Below the pieces are notes generated by a model. It saw only the letters and a program-made list of their open reading frames with translations, had not been told where the DNA came from and did no database searches. A DNA stretch of 64,000 bases, taken from positions 22,379 through 86,378 of the forward strand of contig CAYSXY010000003.1 in assembly GCA_964435165.1 (NCBI GenBank), written 5' to 3'. The position numbers and the translations under genes are program-made. This DNA is from CAYSXY01 sp964435165 (GTDB taxonomy: Bacteria > Pseudomonadota > Alphaproteobacteria > Rickettsiales > RI-342). This document shows positions 34,740 through 45,232 of this stretch, one piece after another. Positions within the stretch are counted from its first letter, which is position 1. Each line of letters starts with the position of its first letter.

Positions 34740-36437
34740 ATGTTATTTCGCCTATTTCAGCCTTCTTTTTGCGCCCTCTTGTTTTTTCTCCTATTCTTGT
34801 TGTTCTCGACATCTTTTGCCTATGCACAGGCAGATAGCGGTTCAGAGAAGGGTGTAACAACACCAGAAAATGCATCAGATTCTCGTTCAGGCGCCCCTGA
34901 GGAAGTGGGGGAGGGGATGCAGGAACTGGAACTTGAGCCGCCTTATCCGGATCAGCCTTATGAGATTATAGAGGAAGAATCGCGCATCGATTCAGCATTG
35001 GTTGACGGGTTTGAGGCAGGCTTTGAGGTGTTTGTCGGTTGGATGGAAGCCGTACTCTTTTACGAGATTGTTGGATTTCCAGCCGTAGTATTATGGCTTA
35101 TCGTTGGCTGTGTGTTTTTCACCTTGCGGCTTGGTTTCGTCAATATTCGCCTGTTTGGGCATGCGCTCAAGGTTGTACGAGGCACCTATTCCAGTCCGGA
35201 TGACCCTGGAGAGGTGACGCACTTTCAGGCCTTGTCGGCGGCTGTATCTGCGACTGTCGGCTTAGGAAATATTGCCGGGGTAGCCGTTGCCGTGTCGCTT
35301 GGCGGGCCGGGAGCGGTGATCTGGATGATGATTGCCGGGTTCTTCGGGATGTCGATGAAATTCTCCGAAGTGACCATGGGGCATAAATTCCGTCACATTG
35401 ATGAGCATGGCAAGGTACGCGCCGGGGCGTTCTATTATCTGGAAGAGGGATTGCGTGAGCTGAACTGGCCACGGTTCGGTAAATTTCTGGCCATTGTTTT
35501 TGCTATTTGCTGTCTTTGCGGGTCGCTTGGTGGCGGCAATATGTTCCAGTCTAATCAATCAGTGGCGATGATGACCAACACGTTCGGGTCTATCAGCGAT
35601 CTGGATTGGTTGATTGCGCTCGTACTGGCCGTTGGCGTTGGCTTCGTGTTGATTGGCGGTATTAAACGTATTGCCAATGTGGCGGAGGCAATTGTGCCAT
35701 TGATGGCGCTGATTTATGTCACCGCATGCCTGGTGGTGCTGGTAAGTAATGCTGAATTTGTGCCGACAGCGCTGGGCACCATGATTTCGGAAGCCTTTGA
35801 TTGGCAAGCGGCAGGTGGCGGAATGATCGGTGCGTTGATTATGGGCTTCCGTCGTGCTGCCTTCTCAAACGAGGCTGGGGTTGGCTCGGCGCCAATTGCC
35901 CATGCGGCGGCGAAAACCAAAGAGCCGGTGCGCGAGGGTTGCGTTGCGCTATTGGAGCCATTTATTGATACGATGGTGATCTGCCTCATGACAGGAATTG
36001 TGATTACGGTTACCGGTGTTTATGCGGATGAGACGATCAATGCAGACGGTGCGCGCCTGACCAGCGCTGCTTTTGCAACCGTGGTGGACTGGTTCCCTGT
36101 TGTTCTGTCTATTTGTATTATTCTCTTTGCGTATTCGACCATGATCACCTGGAGTTATTATGGTGAAAATGCCTGGGTCTATATGTTCGGCCCCAAGCGC
36201 ATTGGGATTTACCATGTGATTTTCTGTACAGCGACTTTTGTTGGCGGGGTCATTAATTTTGGTGTGGTGCTGACTTTTTCCGATTTGATGATCTTGATGA
36301 TGGCGGTGCCTAATATTTTAGGGCTCTACTTCCTGCAGGGTATCTTGCGGCGGGAAGTGAAGAGCTACATGCAGCGCCTCAAAGCAGGTGAATTTGTTGA
36401 ACATAAAGCGCATTTGAAGGACATGATCGGCAATTGA
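34740..36437 (+). CDS. sodium:alanine/glycine symporter, AGCS family
   Basis: Na+-coupled uptake of alanine or glycine. The 565 residues begin with a hydrophobic signal-like segment (LLFFLLFLLFSTSFAYAQ) and an acidic linker of about 70 residues. The transporter core follows, with family motifs SAAVSATVGLGNIAGVAVA, GPGAVIWMMIAGFFGMS and FRRAAFSNEAGVGSAPIAHAAAKT. About ten membrane segments. Divergent from the vir operon and monocistronic. Confidence 0.93.
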   Translation: MLFRLFQPSFCALLFFLLFLLFSTSFAYAQADSGSEKGVTTPENASDSRSGAPEEVGEGMQELELEPPYPDQPYEIIEEESRIDSALVDGFEAGFEVFVGWMEAVLFYEIVGFPAVVLWLIVGCVFFTLRLGFVNIRLFGHALKVVRGTYSSPDDPGEVTHFQALSAAVSATVGLGNIAGVAVAVSLGGPGAVIWMMIAGFFGMSMKFSEVTMGHKFRHIDEHGKVRAGAFYYLEEGLRELNWPRFGKFLAIVFAICCLCGSLGGGNMFQSNQSVAMMTNTFGSISDLDWLIALVLAVGVGFVLIGGIKRIANVAEAIVPLMALIYVTACLVVLVSNAEFVPTALGTMISEAFDWQAAGGGMIGALIMGFRRAAFSNEAGVGSAPIAHAAAKTKEPVREGCVALLEPFIDTMVICLMTGIVITVTGVYADETINADGARLTSAAFATVVDWFPVVLSICIILFAYSTMITWSYYGENAWVYMFGPKRIGIYHVIFCTATFVGGVINFGVVLTFSDLMILMMAVPNILGLYFLQGILRREVKSYMQRLKAGEFVEHKAHLKDMIGN

Positions 36438-36459
36438 GTTACCTTTGTGCTGATGACGA

Positions 36460-36672
36460 TTACGTCGTCTGGCCGCTTTTTTGAAGCCGGTAGTGTAATT
36501 TTTTTAGCGCCAGGTCTTTGAGTACGGATTCAGAATGAACGGTGACCGGGCCTGAGACGGTTACTTCAACGCCGGTGTGTGCATCAATGGCATTGACTCG
36601 CAGATACTGGCCAATTTGTCGTATTTCAAAATACACCTCGCCAGCATGATACGGTGGTGTGCGGCGGCTCAT
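36460..36672 (-). CDS. DUF6898-like small protein
   Basis: A 70-residue alphaproteobacterial-type protein ([44 protein letters not shown]). I associate it with DUF6898 from memory; function unknown. Soluble. Its start overlaps the stop of the Trm112 gene (ATGA). Confidence 0.65.
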   Translation of the reverse strand: MSRRTPPYHAGEVYFEIRQIGQYLRVNAIDAHTGVEVTVSGPVTVHSESVLKDLALKKLHYRLQKSGQTT

Positions 36673-36866
36673 GCCGAATCCAGTTTGCGTGCTTCATCCG
36701 GCAGCATGATGGGAATACCGTCACGGATGGGGTAGGCGAGTCCTGCCTTAACGCTGATCAGTTCCTGTGCCGCTTCATCATAGTCCAATGGTGATTTGGT
36801 GAGAGGGCAGACTAATATTTCCAGTAATTTGGGATGAATGTGCTGTGATGGTTTTGTCATAGGCAC
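36669..36866 (-). CDS. Trm112 family protein
   Basis: A 65-residue member of the Trm112/UPF0434 family: [25 protein letters not shown], then [19 protein letters not shown]. The family normally has a CPxCK-type motif; here it is CPLTKSPL with one Cys, as in many bacterial forms that have lost the zinc site. Eukaryotic relatives activate methyltransferases. Confidence 0.9.
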   Translation of the reverse strand: MPMTKPSQHIHPKLLEILVCPLTKSPLDYDEAAQELISVKAGLAYPIRDGIPIMLPDEARKLDSA

Positions 36867-36938
36867 GGCTCCTTTGCATCATCGTCGGTGAGGGCGGTAT
36901 TTTGTATGCTTTATTGATCTACGCAATGCATTGGGGGC

Positions 36939-36966
36939 TTGCAAAGAAAAAAAAACGGCTTATGTT
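36939..36966 (+). promoter_or_regulatory. promoter of tRNA-Gly(GCC)
   Basis: TTGCAA (36939–36944), a 16-base A-rich spacer, and TATGTT (36961–36966), 15 bases before the tRNA. Confidence 0.5.
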
Positions 36967-36981
36967 GCCATCAATGCTTAA

Positions 36982-37056
36982 GCGGGCGTAGCTCAGGGGT
37001 AGAGCACAACCTTGCCAAGGTTGGGGTCGAGAGTTCGAATCTCTTCGCCCGCTCCA
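36982..37056 (+). tRNA. tRNA-Gly (anticodon GCC)
   Basis: Acceptor GCGGGCG/CGCCCGC, D-arm GCTCAGGGGTAGAGC, anticodon stem CAACC/GGTTG with loop TTGCCAA (anticodon GCC), T-arm GAGAGTTCGAATCTC, and encoded CCA at 37054–37056. Confidence 0.96.
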
Positions 37057-37061
37057 ATAAC

Positions 37062-37085
37062 AGGCCCTCACCAGGGCCTTTTTTT
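37062..37085 (+). terminator. rho-independent terminator of tRNA-Gly(GCC)
   Basis: AGGCCCT-CACC-AGGGCCT stem-loop followed directly by a run of T. Confidence 0.9.
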
Positions 37086-37194
37086 ATATAGTTTCCGAGT
37101 GTAAAGGGTATGTCAGACCCTGCACCGCCTTCTCACAGTATAGCACAGCGATTTATCAGGGATCGTGGCACGTTGATAGAGGAAAGGATTGGGT

Positions 37195-38634
37195 ATGGCC
37201 GAGGAGAATCCGTCATCGCATCCCGAAGGCTCTGATAACACCATGAATGCTGACGGTACTGTTGTATCTGATTCCATGGCAGATAATCGTCCCTATGGAG
37301 TAAGCAAGGATGACATTCGTGGTATTCGTGATGCGCTGGATATTGGGGATACGGAAACAGCGCGCTGCGCTACGACCGATTTTCACGCAGCGGATCAGGC
37401 CTATATTTTAGATATGCTCTCCGGTGAGCAGCGTCAGCAGCTACTCGATGTACTGGCAGACGATTTTGATCCTCATATTCTAAGCCATCTGGATATTGAT
37501 GTAACGGAAGAGGTGGTTGCGCATCTAGGCCCGGATGCGACCGCTGAAATGCTGGGAGGGCTGGAGACTGACGAGGCGGTCAGTATCCTTGAGGATTTTG
37601 AGGAAGCTGACCAGCAGCAGATTTTACAGGCATTTCCCGAGCAAAATCGCGATATGCTCGAAGAAGGGCTATCCTATCCCGAGGGTAGCGCCGGTCGGCT
37701 TATGCGCAAGAAAATGGTGCTGGCCCCCCATTACTGGACGGTGGGTAACGTGATTGATTATTTGCGGAAGCACGAGCAACTTCCGGATGATTTCTATTCT
37801 ATTTTCGTGGTGGATGCGCGAGGACGCCCTGTCGGGAGTGTGCTGTTGAGCCGTATCATTCGGGCGCAACGTAAAGAGCGTGTTGAGTCGCTGATGACAC
37901 CCGGCCCGCATACGATCCCACTGAATATGGATCAGGAGGAGGTGGCGCACCTCTTCAAAAAATATGGGATGGCCAGTGCGCCGGTTGTGAGCGAACAGGG
38001 ACGTATTCATGGGATGATTACGATTGATGATATCGCCGATGTCATCGAAGAAGAGGCGGATGAAGATTTACTCCGCATGGGTGGGGTTGGTGAAAGCGAT
38101 CTGTTTTCTGCCTTACATGAGACGGTCAGACGTCGTTTTCCCTGGCTGTTCATCAATCTGTTAACCGCCATTATGGCGTCTCTGGTTATTGCGCAATTTG
38201 ATGATGCGATTGATCAAATGGTGGCGCTGGCAGTGCTTATGCCCATTATTGCATCAATGGGCGGCAATGCCGGTACCCAAACCGTGACGGTGGCTGTGCG
38301 GGCGATTGCCACACGTGAATTGACCGATGTGAATGCGTGGCGTGTGGTGGGAAAGGAAACGCTGGTTGGGTTCGTCAATGGCCTGGCGTTTGCCATCATC
38401 ACCGGGGTGGCGGTGTTATTGTGGTATCAGGACATCACATTGGCAATGGTGTTTGCGCTCGCGACGGTCGCGACACTTACCGTCGCTGGATGCTCAGGGG
38501 CGCTGATACCACTCGGTCTCGCCCGTATGGGGGCGGATCCTGCCATTTCTTCCAGTGTGTTTTTAACGACGGTGACGGATGTGATCGGGTTTTTGGCGTT
38601 TCTTGGCATTGCTGCCATGATTTTACTGAGTTAG
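37195..38634 (+). CDS. mgtE: magnesium transporter MgtE
   Basis: Mg2+ channel gated by cytosolic Mg2+. ATG 37195, with GAGGAAAGG upstream, is preferred to a TTG two codons earlier. The 479 residues have a polar leader, the MgtE N domain (about 75–180), two CBS domains (about 185–300; IHGMITIDDIADVIEEEADED), and five membrane helices with PIIASMGGNAGTQTVTVAVRA, the pore signature. No M-box leader is seen. Confidence 0.94.
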   Translation: MAEENPSSHPEGSDNTMNADGTVVSDSMADNRPYGVSKDDIRGIRDALDIGDTETARCATTDFHAADQAYILDMLSGEQRQQLLDVLADDFDPHILSHLDIDVTEEVVAHLGPDATAEMLGGLETDEAVSILEDFEEADQQQILQAFPEQNRDMLEEGLSYPEGSAGRLMRKKMVLAPHYWTVGNVIDYLRKHEQLPDDFYSIFVVDARGRPVGSVLLSRIIRAQRKERVESLMTPGPHTIPLNMDQEEVAHLFKKYGMASAPVVSEQGRIHGMITIDDIADVIEEEADEDLLRMGGVGESDLFSALHETVRRRFPWLFINLLTAIMASLVIAQFDDAIDQMVALAVLMPIIASMGGNAGTQTVTVAVRAIATRELTDVNAWRVVGKETLVGFVNGLAFAIITGVAVLLWYQDITLAMVFALATVATLTVAGCSGALIPLGLARMGADPAISSSVFLTTVTDVIGFLAFLGIAAMILLS

Positions 38635-38691
38635 CCACCATGCATGCGCATCGTTCGCTTGATATCAGATGCATTTAACATGCAACTATGT

Positions 38692-39351
38692 TCAGGAGGA
38701 AGCGGCTTCCGCCGGCTTCGGGTCTTTCACCAATTTGAAATTTTCAATCAGTTCCGCTTCCGATTCGTTCAATTCTGGCGAGGCTGATTGTGTCTTTGGC
38801 TGACTATCAAGGGATGTTGAAGGTTTTGCCGCCGGTTTCAGCGTGTCTGCCAGTGTGGGAGGTGTATTCGGCGCGCTGTTTGCTCCTAATGTATGCTGCG
38901 TTGCGGCTGGTGCGCCCGGTGCAGGAGATGGGGAGGCAAACACATTTTTATCGGTTTTTGCGTTGCTATTATTCGTAATGCGCTCGACACGTTTACATTG
39001 TCCATCAACAAAAGCACCATCATCAATGGTGAGCGATTCATGCATAATGACGCCTCGCACACGGCCTGTTTTGGTCAGATGGACGTGACGCGCCTTGATC
39101 AGGCCACTAATCTCACCCTGAATTTTGACCGTATCTGCCACGACGTCGCCTTTGACCATGCCACTTTCGCGCACTGTGAGTGACAGGCATTTGATATTGC
39201 CATCAATGTGGCCATTAATGTCGATGTAACCGTCACTGATCAGGTTGCCGAGGATGTTCATATCGTTGGAAATCAACGACGGAATCGCATCTTTCGGTGG
39301 TTTGCCGATTTTAGCGGTATCAGGATTCTGGCCGGACTTTTTCAGGAACAT
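38692..39351 (-). CDS. bactofilin
   Basis: Polymer-forming cytoskeletal protein of 219 residues. The beta-helix domain (about 28–120) is seen in NILGNLISDGYIDINGHIDGNIKC, VKGDVVADTVKIQGEISG and GRVRGVIMHESLTIDDGAFVDG. The C-terminal 90 residues are a Pro/Ser/Ala linker. Overlaps the LytM peptidase gene by 32 bases. This pairing is widely seen, and bactofilins help place peptidoglycan hydrolases that shape the cell. Confidence 0.92.
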   Translation of the reverse strand: MFLKKSGQNPDTAKIGKPPKDAIPSLISNDMNILGNLISDGYIDINGHIDGNIKCLSLTVRESGMVKGDVVADTVKIQGEISGLIKARHVHLTKTGRVRGVIMHESLTIDDGAFVDGQCKRVERITNNSNAKTDKNVFASPSPAPGAPAATQHTLGANSAPNTPPTLADTLKPAAKPSTSLDSQPKTQSASPELNESEAELIENFKLVKDPKPAEAASS

Positions 39352-40453
39352 GCTTGCCTGCTTTCACAAATTTATAAGGGTTTAAAGGCTTGTTATTGAA
39401 GCGCACTTCGTAATGCAGGTGGGCACCTGTACTTCTACCTGAGTTGCCCTGCACGCCGATTTCCTGCCCCAATGTTACCTGTTCACCCTTTTTAACATAA
39501 ATCTTACTCAAATGGCCATAGCGAGTTTTGAATCCATGACCATGATCAATCTCGACCAGGCGGCCATAGGCTCCCTTGCGGCCTGCGTGAACCACTTTGC
39601 CGGGGGCGGTGGCAACGATTTTGGTGCCGACGGGCCCGGCAAAATCCAGGCCATAATGCATGGCACGTTTCTTGGTGAAGGGGTCGAGGCGCCGCCCATA
39701 ATGGCTGGTAATACGTGCGCCCTTGGTTGGGTTGGCCAGCGGCATAGCGTTGAGGATATCATTGAGCACAGCCAGTTCAATCAACCCATCAACGACCTCT
39801 GGTTCGTTATATTGTCCCAGTTCATCACTGTAACCAATAAAAGGGCCGCCTTGATTGACACTCTCCCCATCTTCCGGCGTTGATTTGGCTTCTTTGTTCT
39901 GTTTCTGGATGTTGCGATAGGCTTTAAAGTCCGGCACTTCCACACCGGTCATGCTGATGATTTTTTTCAATTCTTCAATATCTGCATAGGTGCGTTCACC
40001 AAGTGAATCCAGAAAGTCCTGGCGATAATTTTCCAGCATTAACAGCCTATCTTCCAGATAGGTAATGCGATCGACTAATGTGGTTTCATCGTGAATGACG
40101 TCCTGCGCGGCATATTGCTCTAGGAAATAGTTTTCATATTGCGTCTTTTTCTTATCTTCCGGATTCTCCGCTAGACGCAGCAAGTCGCGTTGTAGCATGG
40201 CATAATGCTCACTGAGCACCACATTGCGGTCTTTTTCTGCGGCGATCTGAGATTCTTTATCGATCAAAACGATTGTGTAATTGAAATAGACCAGCGTCGC
40301 ATAGGCCATCCAGCCGATAAACCCAGCTAACGCAACGCCGGATAGCACCTGCAGTTTGCTGCTGAGGGGCACATTACTCACCCGGTTATGTGATATAACC
40401 ACGATCTTGCGCTCGGTGAGCAAGCGCCGGAAGAACAGTCTGATTGATCGCAA
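39320..40453 (-). CDS. M23/LytM peptidoglycan endopeptidase
   Basis: Inner-membrane-anchored murein hydrolase of 377 residues: TTG start with GAGG upstream, membrane segment (about 34–54: VLSGVALAGFIGWMAYATLVYF), a coiled-coil region (about 60–170), then the M23 domain (about 260–365) with HYGLDFAGPVG (metal His and Asp) and GAHLHYEVR (HxH). All zinc ligands are present. The likely cell-shape partner of the bactofilin. Confidence 0.92.
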   Translation of the reverse strand: MRSIRLFFRRLLTERKIVVISHNRVSNVPLSSKLQVLSGVALAGFIGWMAYATLVYFNYTIVLIDKESQIAAEKDRNVVLSEHYAMLQRDLLRLAENPEDKKKTQYENYFLEQYAAQDVIHDETTLVDRITYLEDRLLMLENYRQDFLDSLGERTYADIEELKKIISMTGVEVPDFKAYRNIQKQNKEAKSTPEDGESVNQGGPFIGYSDELGQYNEPEVVDGLIELAVLNDILNAMPLANPTKGARITSHYGRRLDPFTKKRAMHYGLDFAGPVGTKIVATAPGKVVHAGRKGAYGRLVEIDHGHGFKTRYGHLSKIYVKKGEQVTLGQEIGVQGNSGRSTGAHLHYEVRFNNKPLNPYKFVKAGKHVPEKVRPES

Positions 40454-40478
40454 GGTAGCTGCCTCATGTCAGGATTTG

Positions 40479-41798
40479 CTATGATTGCTGCGCGCGCTGA
40501 AACGCACACATGAAAAATCCGTCCATATCATGTATATGCGGAAAACATTGAAAATATGCTAACATGCCGGATTTCCCCCAAAAACATGGTGATATTTCCT
40601 CACTATTGGCCTTCTTGTCAACTGCGCAAGGGTTAATATCCGGTAGGTTTTGAAGAACCCATTCTCCCTGCTCAATATTTTCTTTGTCAAGCAGAGAACA
40701 GGTCATATAGGCCATCATGCCGCCCGGTTTCACATAGTCCCAGACATGGGCGAGAATTTCTCGCTGCATACTTATCAACCGTGCCAAATCCTTCTGGCTG
40801 TGGCGCCAGCGAAGCTCGGGATTGCGCCGCCAGGTGCCACTACCGGAGCAGGGGGCATCGACTAGAACCAGCTCTGCTTTAGCACGGTAGGGCATGAGTC
40901 TGGCGCTTTCATTTTCGCCATGGATCGGGCTTATCATCTGATCGCATCCGGCGCGATGGGCGCGTGCCATCAGGCGTTCGATGCGTTTGGGGTCGGTATC
41001 ATAAGCAATGATATGGCCTTGGTGCTGCATGGCCTCGGCCAGCGCCAGGGTTTTACCACCAGCACCGGCACAATAATCCAGCACTGTCCAGCCGGGCTGC
41101 ACAGCCAAGGCACGGATTGCCAGTTGGGAAGAGGTGTCCTGAATTTCTGCCAAGCCTTCTTTCATCACGCGGCTGGATTGCAGTGGCTGGCGAGTGGTAA
41201 TGCTGATGGCATCCGGCCCGTGCGGGTCCGCCGTGGCCTCGATATGCTCCTCAGCCAGTATGGCCAACACCTGTTCACGGCTGCGTTTTGTCTGATTACA
41301 ACGTAGCATGACGGGGGCTTCTGTGGCCATGGCATCAAGCAGACGGCCGGTGTCATCTCTATACTGGCTCTCAATGATGCTATAGAGCCAGCCCGGCAGG
41401 TTGGCGCGTGCGGCATGCGGCATTGAACCCTCATGCTTCCTGTGGCTGGCCTTGAGTGCCGCCAATCCCTCTTCCTCCATTGTGTTGAGAGGAGGCGGAC
41501 TATGTGGGTGCCCATCACAGATGGTGGCGATGTCGTCAACCCGTTCCTGCAGCAGAAGAAAGGCGAAGCAAAGAAGGCGAGGGCTGGCCGATAATGCGTG
41601 TTGTGCCAGATGCCATGTTAAACGGCCGCGCTGTCGCATGATGCCATAATAACAGGATGCAATTTCTCTGCGGTCTTTTGACCCAATATAGCGGCGTTTG
41701 GCGGTGTAGCGGCGGAAGCATAAATCAGCCGGCAGGCTGGATTGTTCCAGTTGCTCGAGTAACTCAATCACGGCCTGGATACGGGCATTATTCTGCAT
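40479..41798 (-). CDS. rsmB: RsmB-family rRNA (cytosine-5) methyltransferase
   Basis: SAM-dependent m5C methyltransferase, 439 residues. An NusB-like N-terminal part (about 1–130) precedes the catalytic domain: DYCAGAGGKTLALAEAM (SAM site), DAPCSGSGTWRRNPE and MTCSLLDKEN, the two functional cysteines. The target is most likely 16S rRNA C967; other NOL1/NOP2/sun paralogues are possible. Confidence 0.88.
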   Translation of the reverse strand: MQNNARIQAVIELLEQLEQSSLPADLCFRRYTAKRRYIGSKDRREIASCYYGIMRQRGRLTWHLAQHALSASPRLLCFAFLLLQERVDDIATICDGHPHSPPPLNTMEEEGLAALKASHRKHEGSMPHAARANLPGWLYSIIESQYRDDTGRLLDAMATEAPVMLRCNQTKRSREQVLAILAEEHIEATADPHGPDAISITTRQPLQSSRVMKEGLAEIQDTSSQLAIRALAVQPGWTVLDYCAGAGGKTLALAEAMQHQGHIIAYDTDPKRIERLMARAHRAGCDQMISPIHGENESARLMPYRAKAELVLVDAPCSGSGTWRRNPELRWRHSQKDLARLISMQREILAHVWDYVKPGGMMAYMTCSLLDKENIEQGEWVLQNLPDINPCAVDKKANSEEISPCFWGKSGMLAYFQCFPHIHDMDGFFMCAFQRAQQS

Positions 41799-41883
41799 GT
41801 GTTACAACTTTAATAAACAGATGAAGTGAGATTGATATGATGCTATGACTAATCAGATAAAATAATGACGCTAACCTGAACGC

Positions 41884-42912
41884 ATGCCAGAAAAACAACA
41901 AACAAAATGGGCACCCTATGTACTCGCGCATGATAATAATCATGGGTATGCTGTCCGGGCAACGCCTGATGGAATGGAAATAGGTGATTATGCTAATTTT
42001 CTATGGGGAGAAATGTCGGCACGCACGATGGTGCATGCGCCTCATGAAGAGTTCCCTCGTCGTGACTTGTCAGAGGATAAACGCTTCTACCTGATCAAGA
42101 CCGATGAGTTCGTGATTTACGCGATGTACGCCTATCATCATGCCATGATAGACGACGAGCGATATCATACAGAGACATTGACAAGAACAGAAACAAATCC
42201 CGGAAGGCCCCATGACGGCGTCTATGCTTTTTTTGCCCGGCAGCCTGTGGACCCGGCCGATATACCAACCTATCCGGATGAAGCTGATTTTCAGCTGCTA
42301 TTTGATGATTATGTGCTTCCTGCATTTCCGGAAATAGACTCCGATAAGGTCCTTCCAGAAGGACGACAAACGGAAGGGTATGGCGTAATTACAGAATGGG
42401 AAAGCAGAAGCTTTGTAAATCAAAGTCAACAAATTGACGTGGCAGAGCCTGTAAATAGCAGTAGGAGAATAACGCAAATCTACCCTGAAAGTGAAAGCGA
42501 TCGCTTGTGGCAAGCAGTGGCACATACCGACGCACCAATAACCATTGTCACCAACGCACCGAAGCAGTCAGAGAGGGATTATGGAAGATCTGCGATTCTC
42601 AAGGCATATCCCAATATATTAACATCGCCGGATGTAGACATGCCCTATACGTTTGAGCATACCCCAGAAACCGTAGTAGAGAAAGCGCAAGACAACAAAC
42701 TACTGTTGGCCGCATCCGCAACAGGCTTTATTGCTAGTCTTGCTGCCATATTTCAACCCTTCAGGGGTAAAGATAATAACGGAGAAGAACAAAAAGCCAA
42801 TTGGGGGATGCGTCTGCTGGGTGTGGCCGGAGTAGTAGCAAGCGTTGCAACGCCTTTACTGCTCATGAGCAGTAATCAGGAAAATGACCGCGAATCAACT
42901 AAACAGCGTTAA
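41884..42912 (+). CDS. hypothetical protein with two C-terminal membrane segments
   Basis: Not recognised. 342 residues, no signal peptide. A hydrophilic N-terminal part of about 270 residues, rich in Asp, Glu, Tyr and Pro, is followed by two hydrophobic segments (about 273–293: LLLAASATGFIASLAAIF; about 306–325: LLGVAGVVASVATPLLLM). The topology would be a cytosolic domain with a C-terminal hairpin anchor. Divergent from rsmB, and ending one base before the guaB stop, so it is convergent with guaB. Base composition is slightly more A+T-rich than neighbours. Confidence 0.65.
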   Translation: MPEKQQTKWAPYVLAHDNNHGYAVRATPDGMEIGDYANFLWGEMSARTMVHAPHEEFPRRDLSEDKRFYLIKTDEFVIYAMYAYHHAMIDDERYHTETLTRTETNPGRPHDGVYAFFARQPVDPADIPTYPDEADFQLLFDDYVLPAFPEIDSDKVLPEGRQTEGYGVITEWESRSFVNQSQQIDVAEPVNSSRRITQIYPESESDRLWQAVAHTDAPITIVTNAPKQSERDYGRSAILKAYPNILTSPDVDMPYTFEHTPETVVEKAQDNKLLLAASATGFIASLAAIFQPFRGKDNNGEEQKANWGMRLLGVAGVVASVATPLLLMSSNQENDRESTKQR

Positions 42913-44409
<1,497 letters not shown>

Positions 44410-44473
44410 TCATATTTTAAAGTTGCACGGCTTTGTAGGCTTATTTCCGGTATTTGTCATGTCATTTTTGGTG

Positions 44474-45232
44474 TTATGGCCGGTTCGATTGCTCTTGAAA
44501 ATCACGGGCTATGACAAACCGTTCCGAGGAATCATCGCGACTGGCAGGCGGCTTGGCATAATCCAGTTGCCTGAATCGTTGGCGCAACCGTTGTGCTAAG
44601 GTGTTATCTTCACTGCCCTGAATGATTTTGGCCACAAAACATCCTCCCGGAGCCAACACGTGTTCCGCGAGTTCCAGTGCGGCTTCGACCAATGCCATGT
44701 TGCGTAAATGATCCGTTTGGCGGTGCCCTGTGAATGAGGGGGCCATGTCACTGAGAACGATGTCGGCACTGCGTCCTTTGAGCTCGTTCATGATCTGAGT
44801 TGGTGCATCGTCCGTCATGAAATCCTGCATCAAGATGGAGGCACCACTGATCGGGTCCATCGGCAGTAAATCCAATGCGACCACGGCACCACGTTCCTGT
44901 TCCGCCTGGGTGAGGGCAACAGCTACCTGTGTCCAGCCTCCGGGAGCCGCTCCCAGATCAACTACACACATTCCGGCGTGCAGTAGACGAAATTGTTCCT
45001 GCAGTTCCAGCAATTTAAACGCGGCTCGTGAGCGATAGCCGCTATCGCGCGCTTTGGCGACATATGGATCATTGAACTGGCGCTGAAGCCAGCGGGTCGA
45101 TGCCAGTTTGCGGCCGCGCGCGGTACTCACCTTTTCATGTTTCATGCGCGGATCATGCTCCGCCTGTTTCAGGCGTGATGCCGGGCGTCGATTGCGTCGC
45201 TTTCCTGAGCCTGATGACGGGTCTTTAGGCAT
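44474..45232 (-). CDS. rlmE: 23S rRNA 2'-O-ribose methyltransferase RlmE (FtsJ)
   Basis: Methylates U2552 of 23S rRNA. ATG 45232 overlaps the stop of the upstream ppx/gppA gene by 8 bases and gives 252 residues; an ATG at 45247 is also possible. A basic leader of about 50 residues precedes the FtsJ domain with SRAAFKLLELQEQF (catalytic Lys), VVDLGAAPGGWTQVA (SAM site) and VLSDMAPSFTGHRQTDH. Confidence 0.94.
   Translation of the reverse strand: MPKDPSSGSGKRRNRRPASRLKQAEHDPRMKHEKVSTARGRKLASTRWLQRQFNDPYVAKARDSGYRSRAAFKLLELQEQFRLLHAGMCVVDLGAAPGGWTQVAVALTQAEQERGAVVALDLLPMDPISGASILMQDFMTDDAPTQIMNELKGRSADIVLSDMAPSFTGHRQTDHLRNMALVEAALELAEHVLAPGGCFVAKIIQGSEDNTLAQRLRQRFRQLDYAKPPASRDDSSERFVIARDFQEQSNRP

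Noticed and set aside
37086..37194. Possible M-box Mg2+ riboswitch before mgtE
   Set aside because: The leader after the tRNA terminator is about 110 bases, shorter than the usual M-box, and lacks its conserved elements; only a small GGGT/ACCC hairpin is seen.
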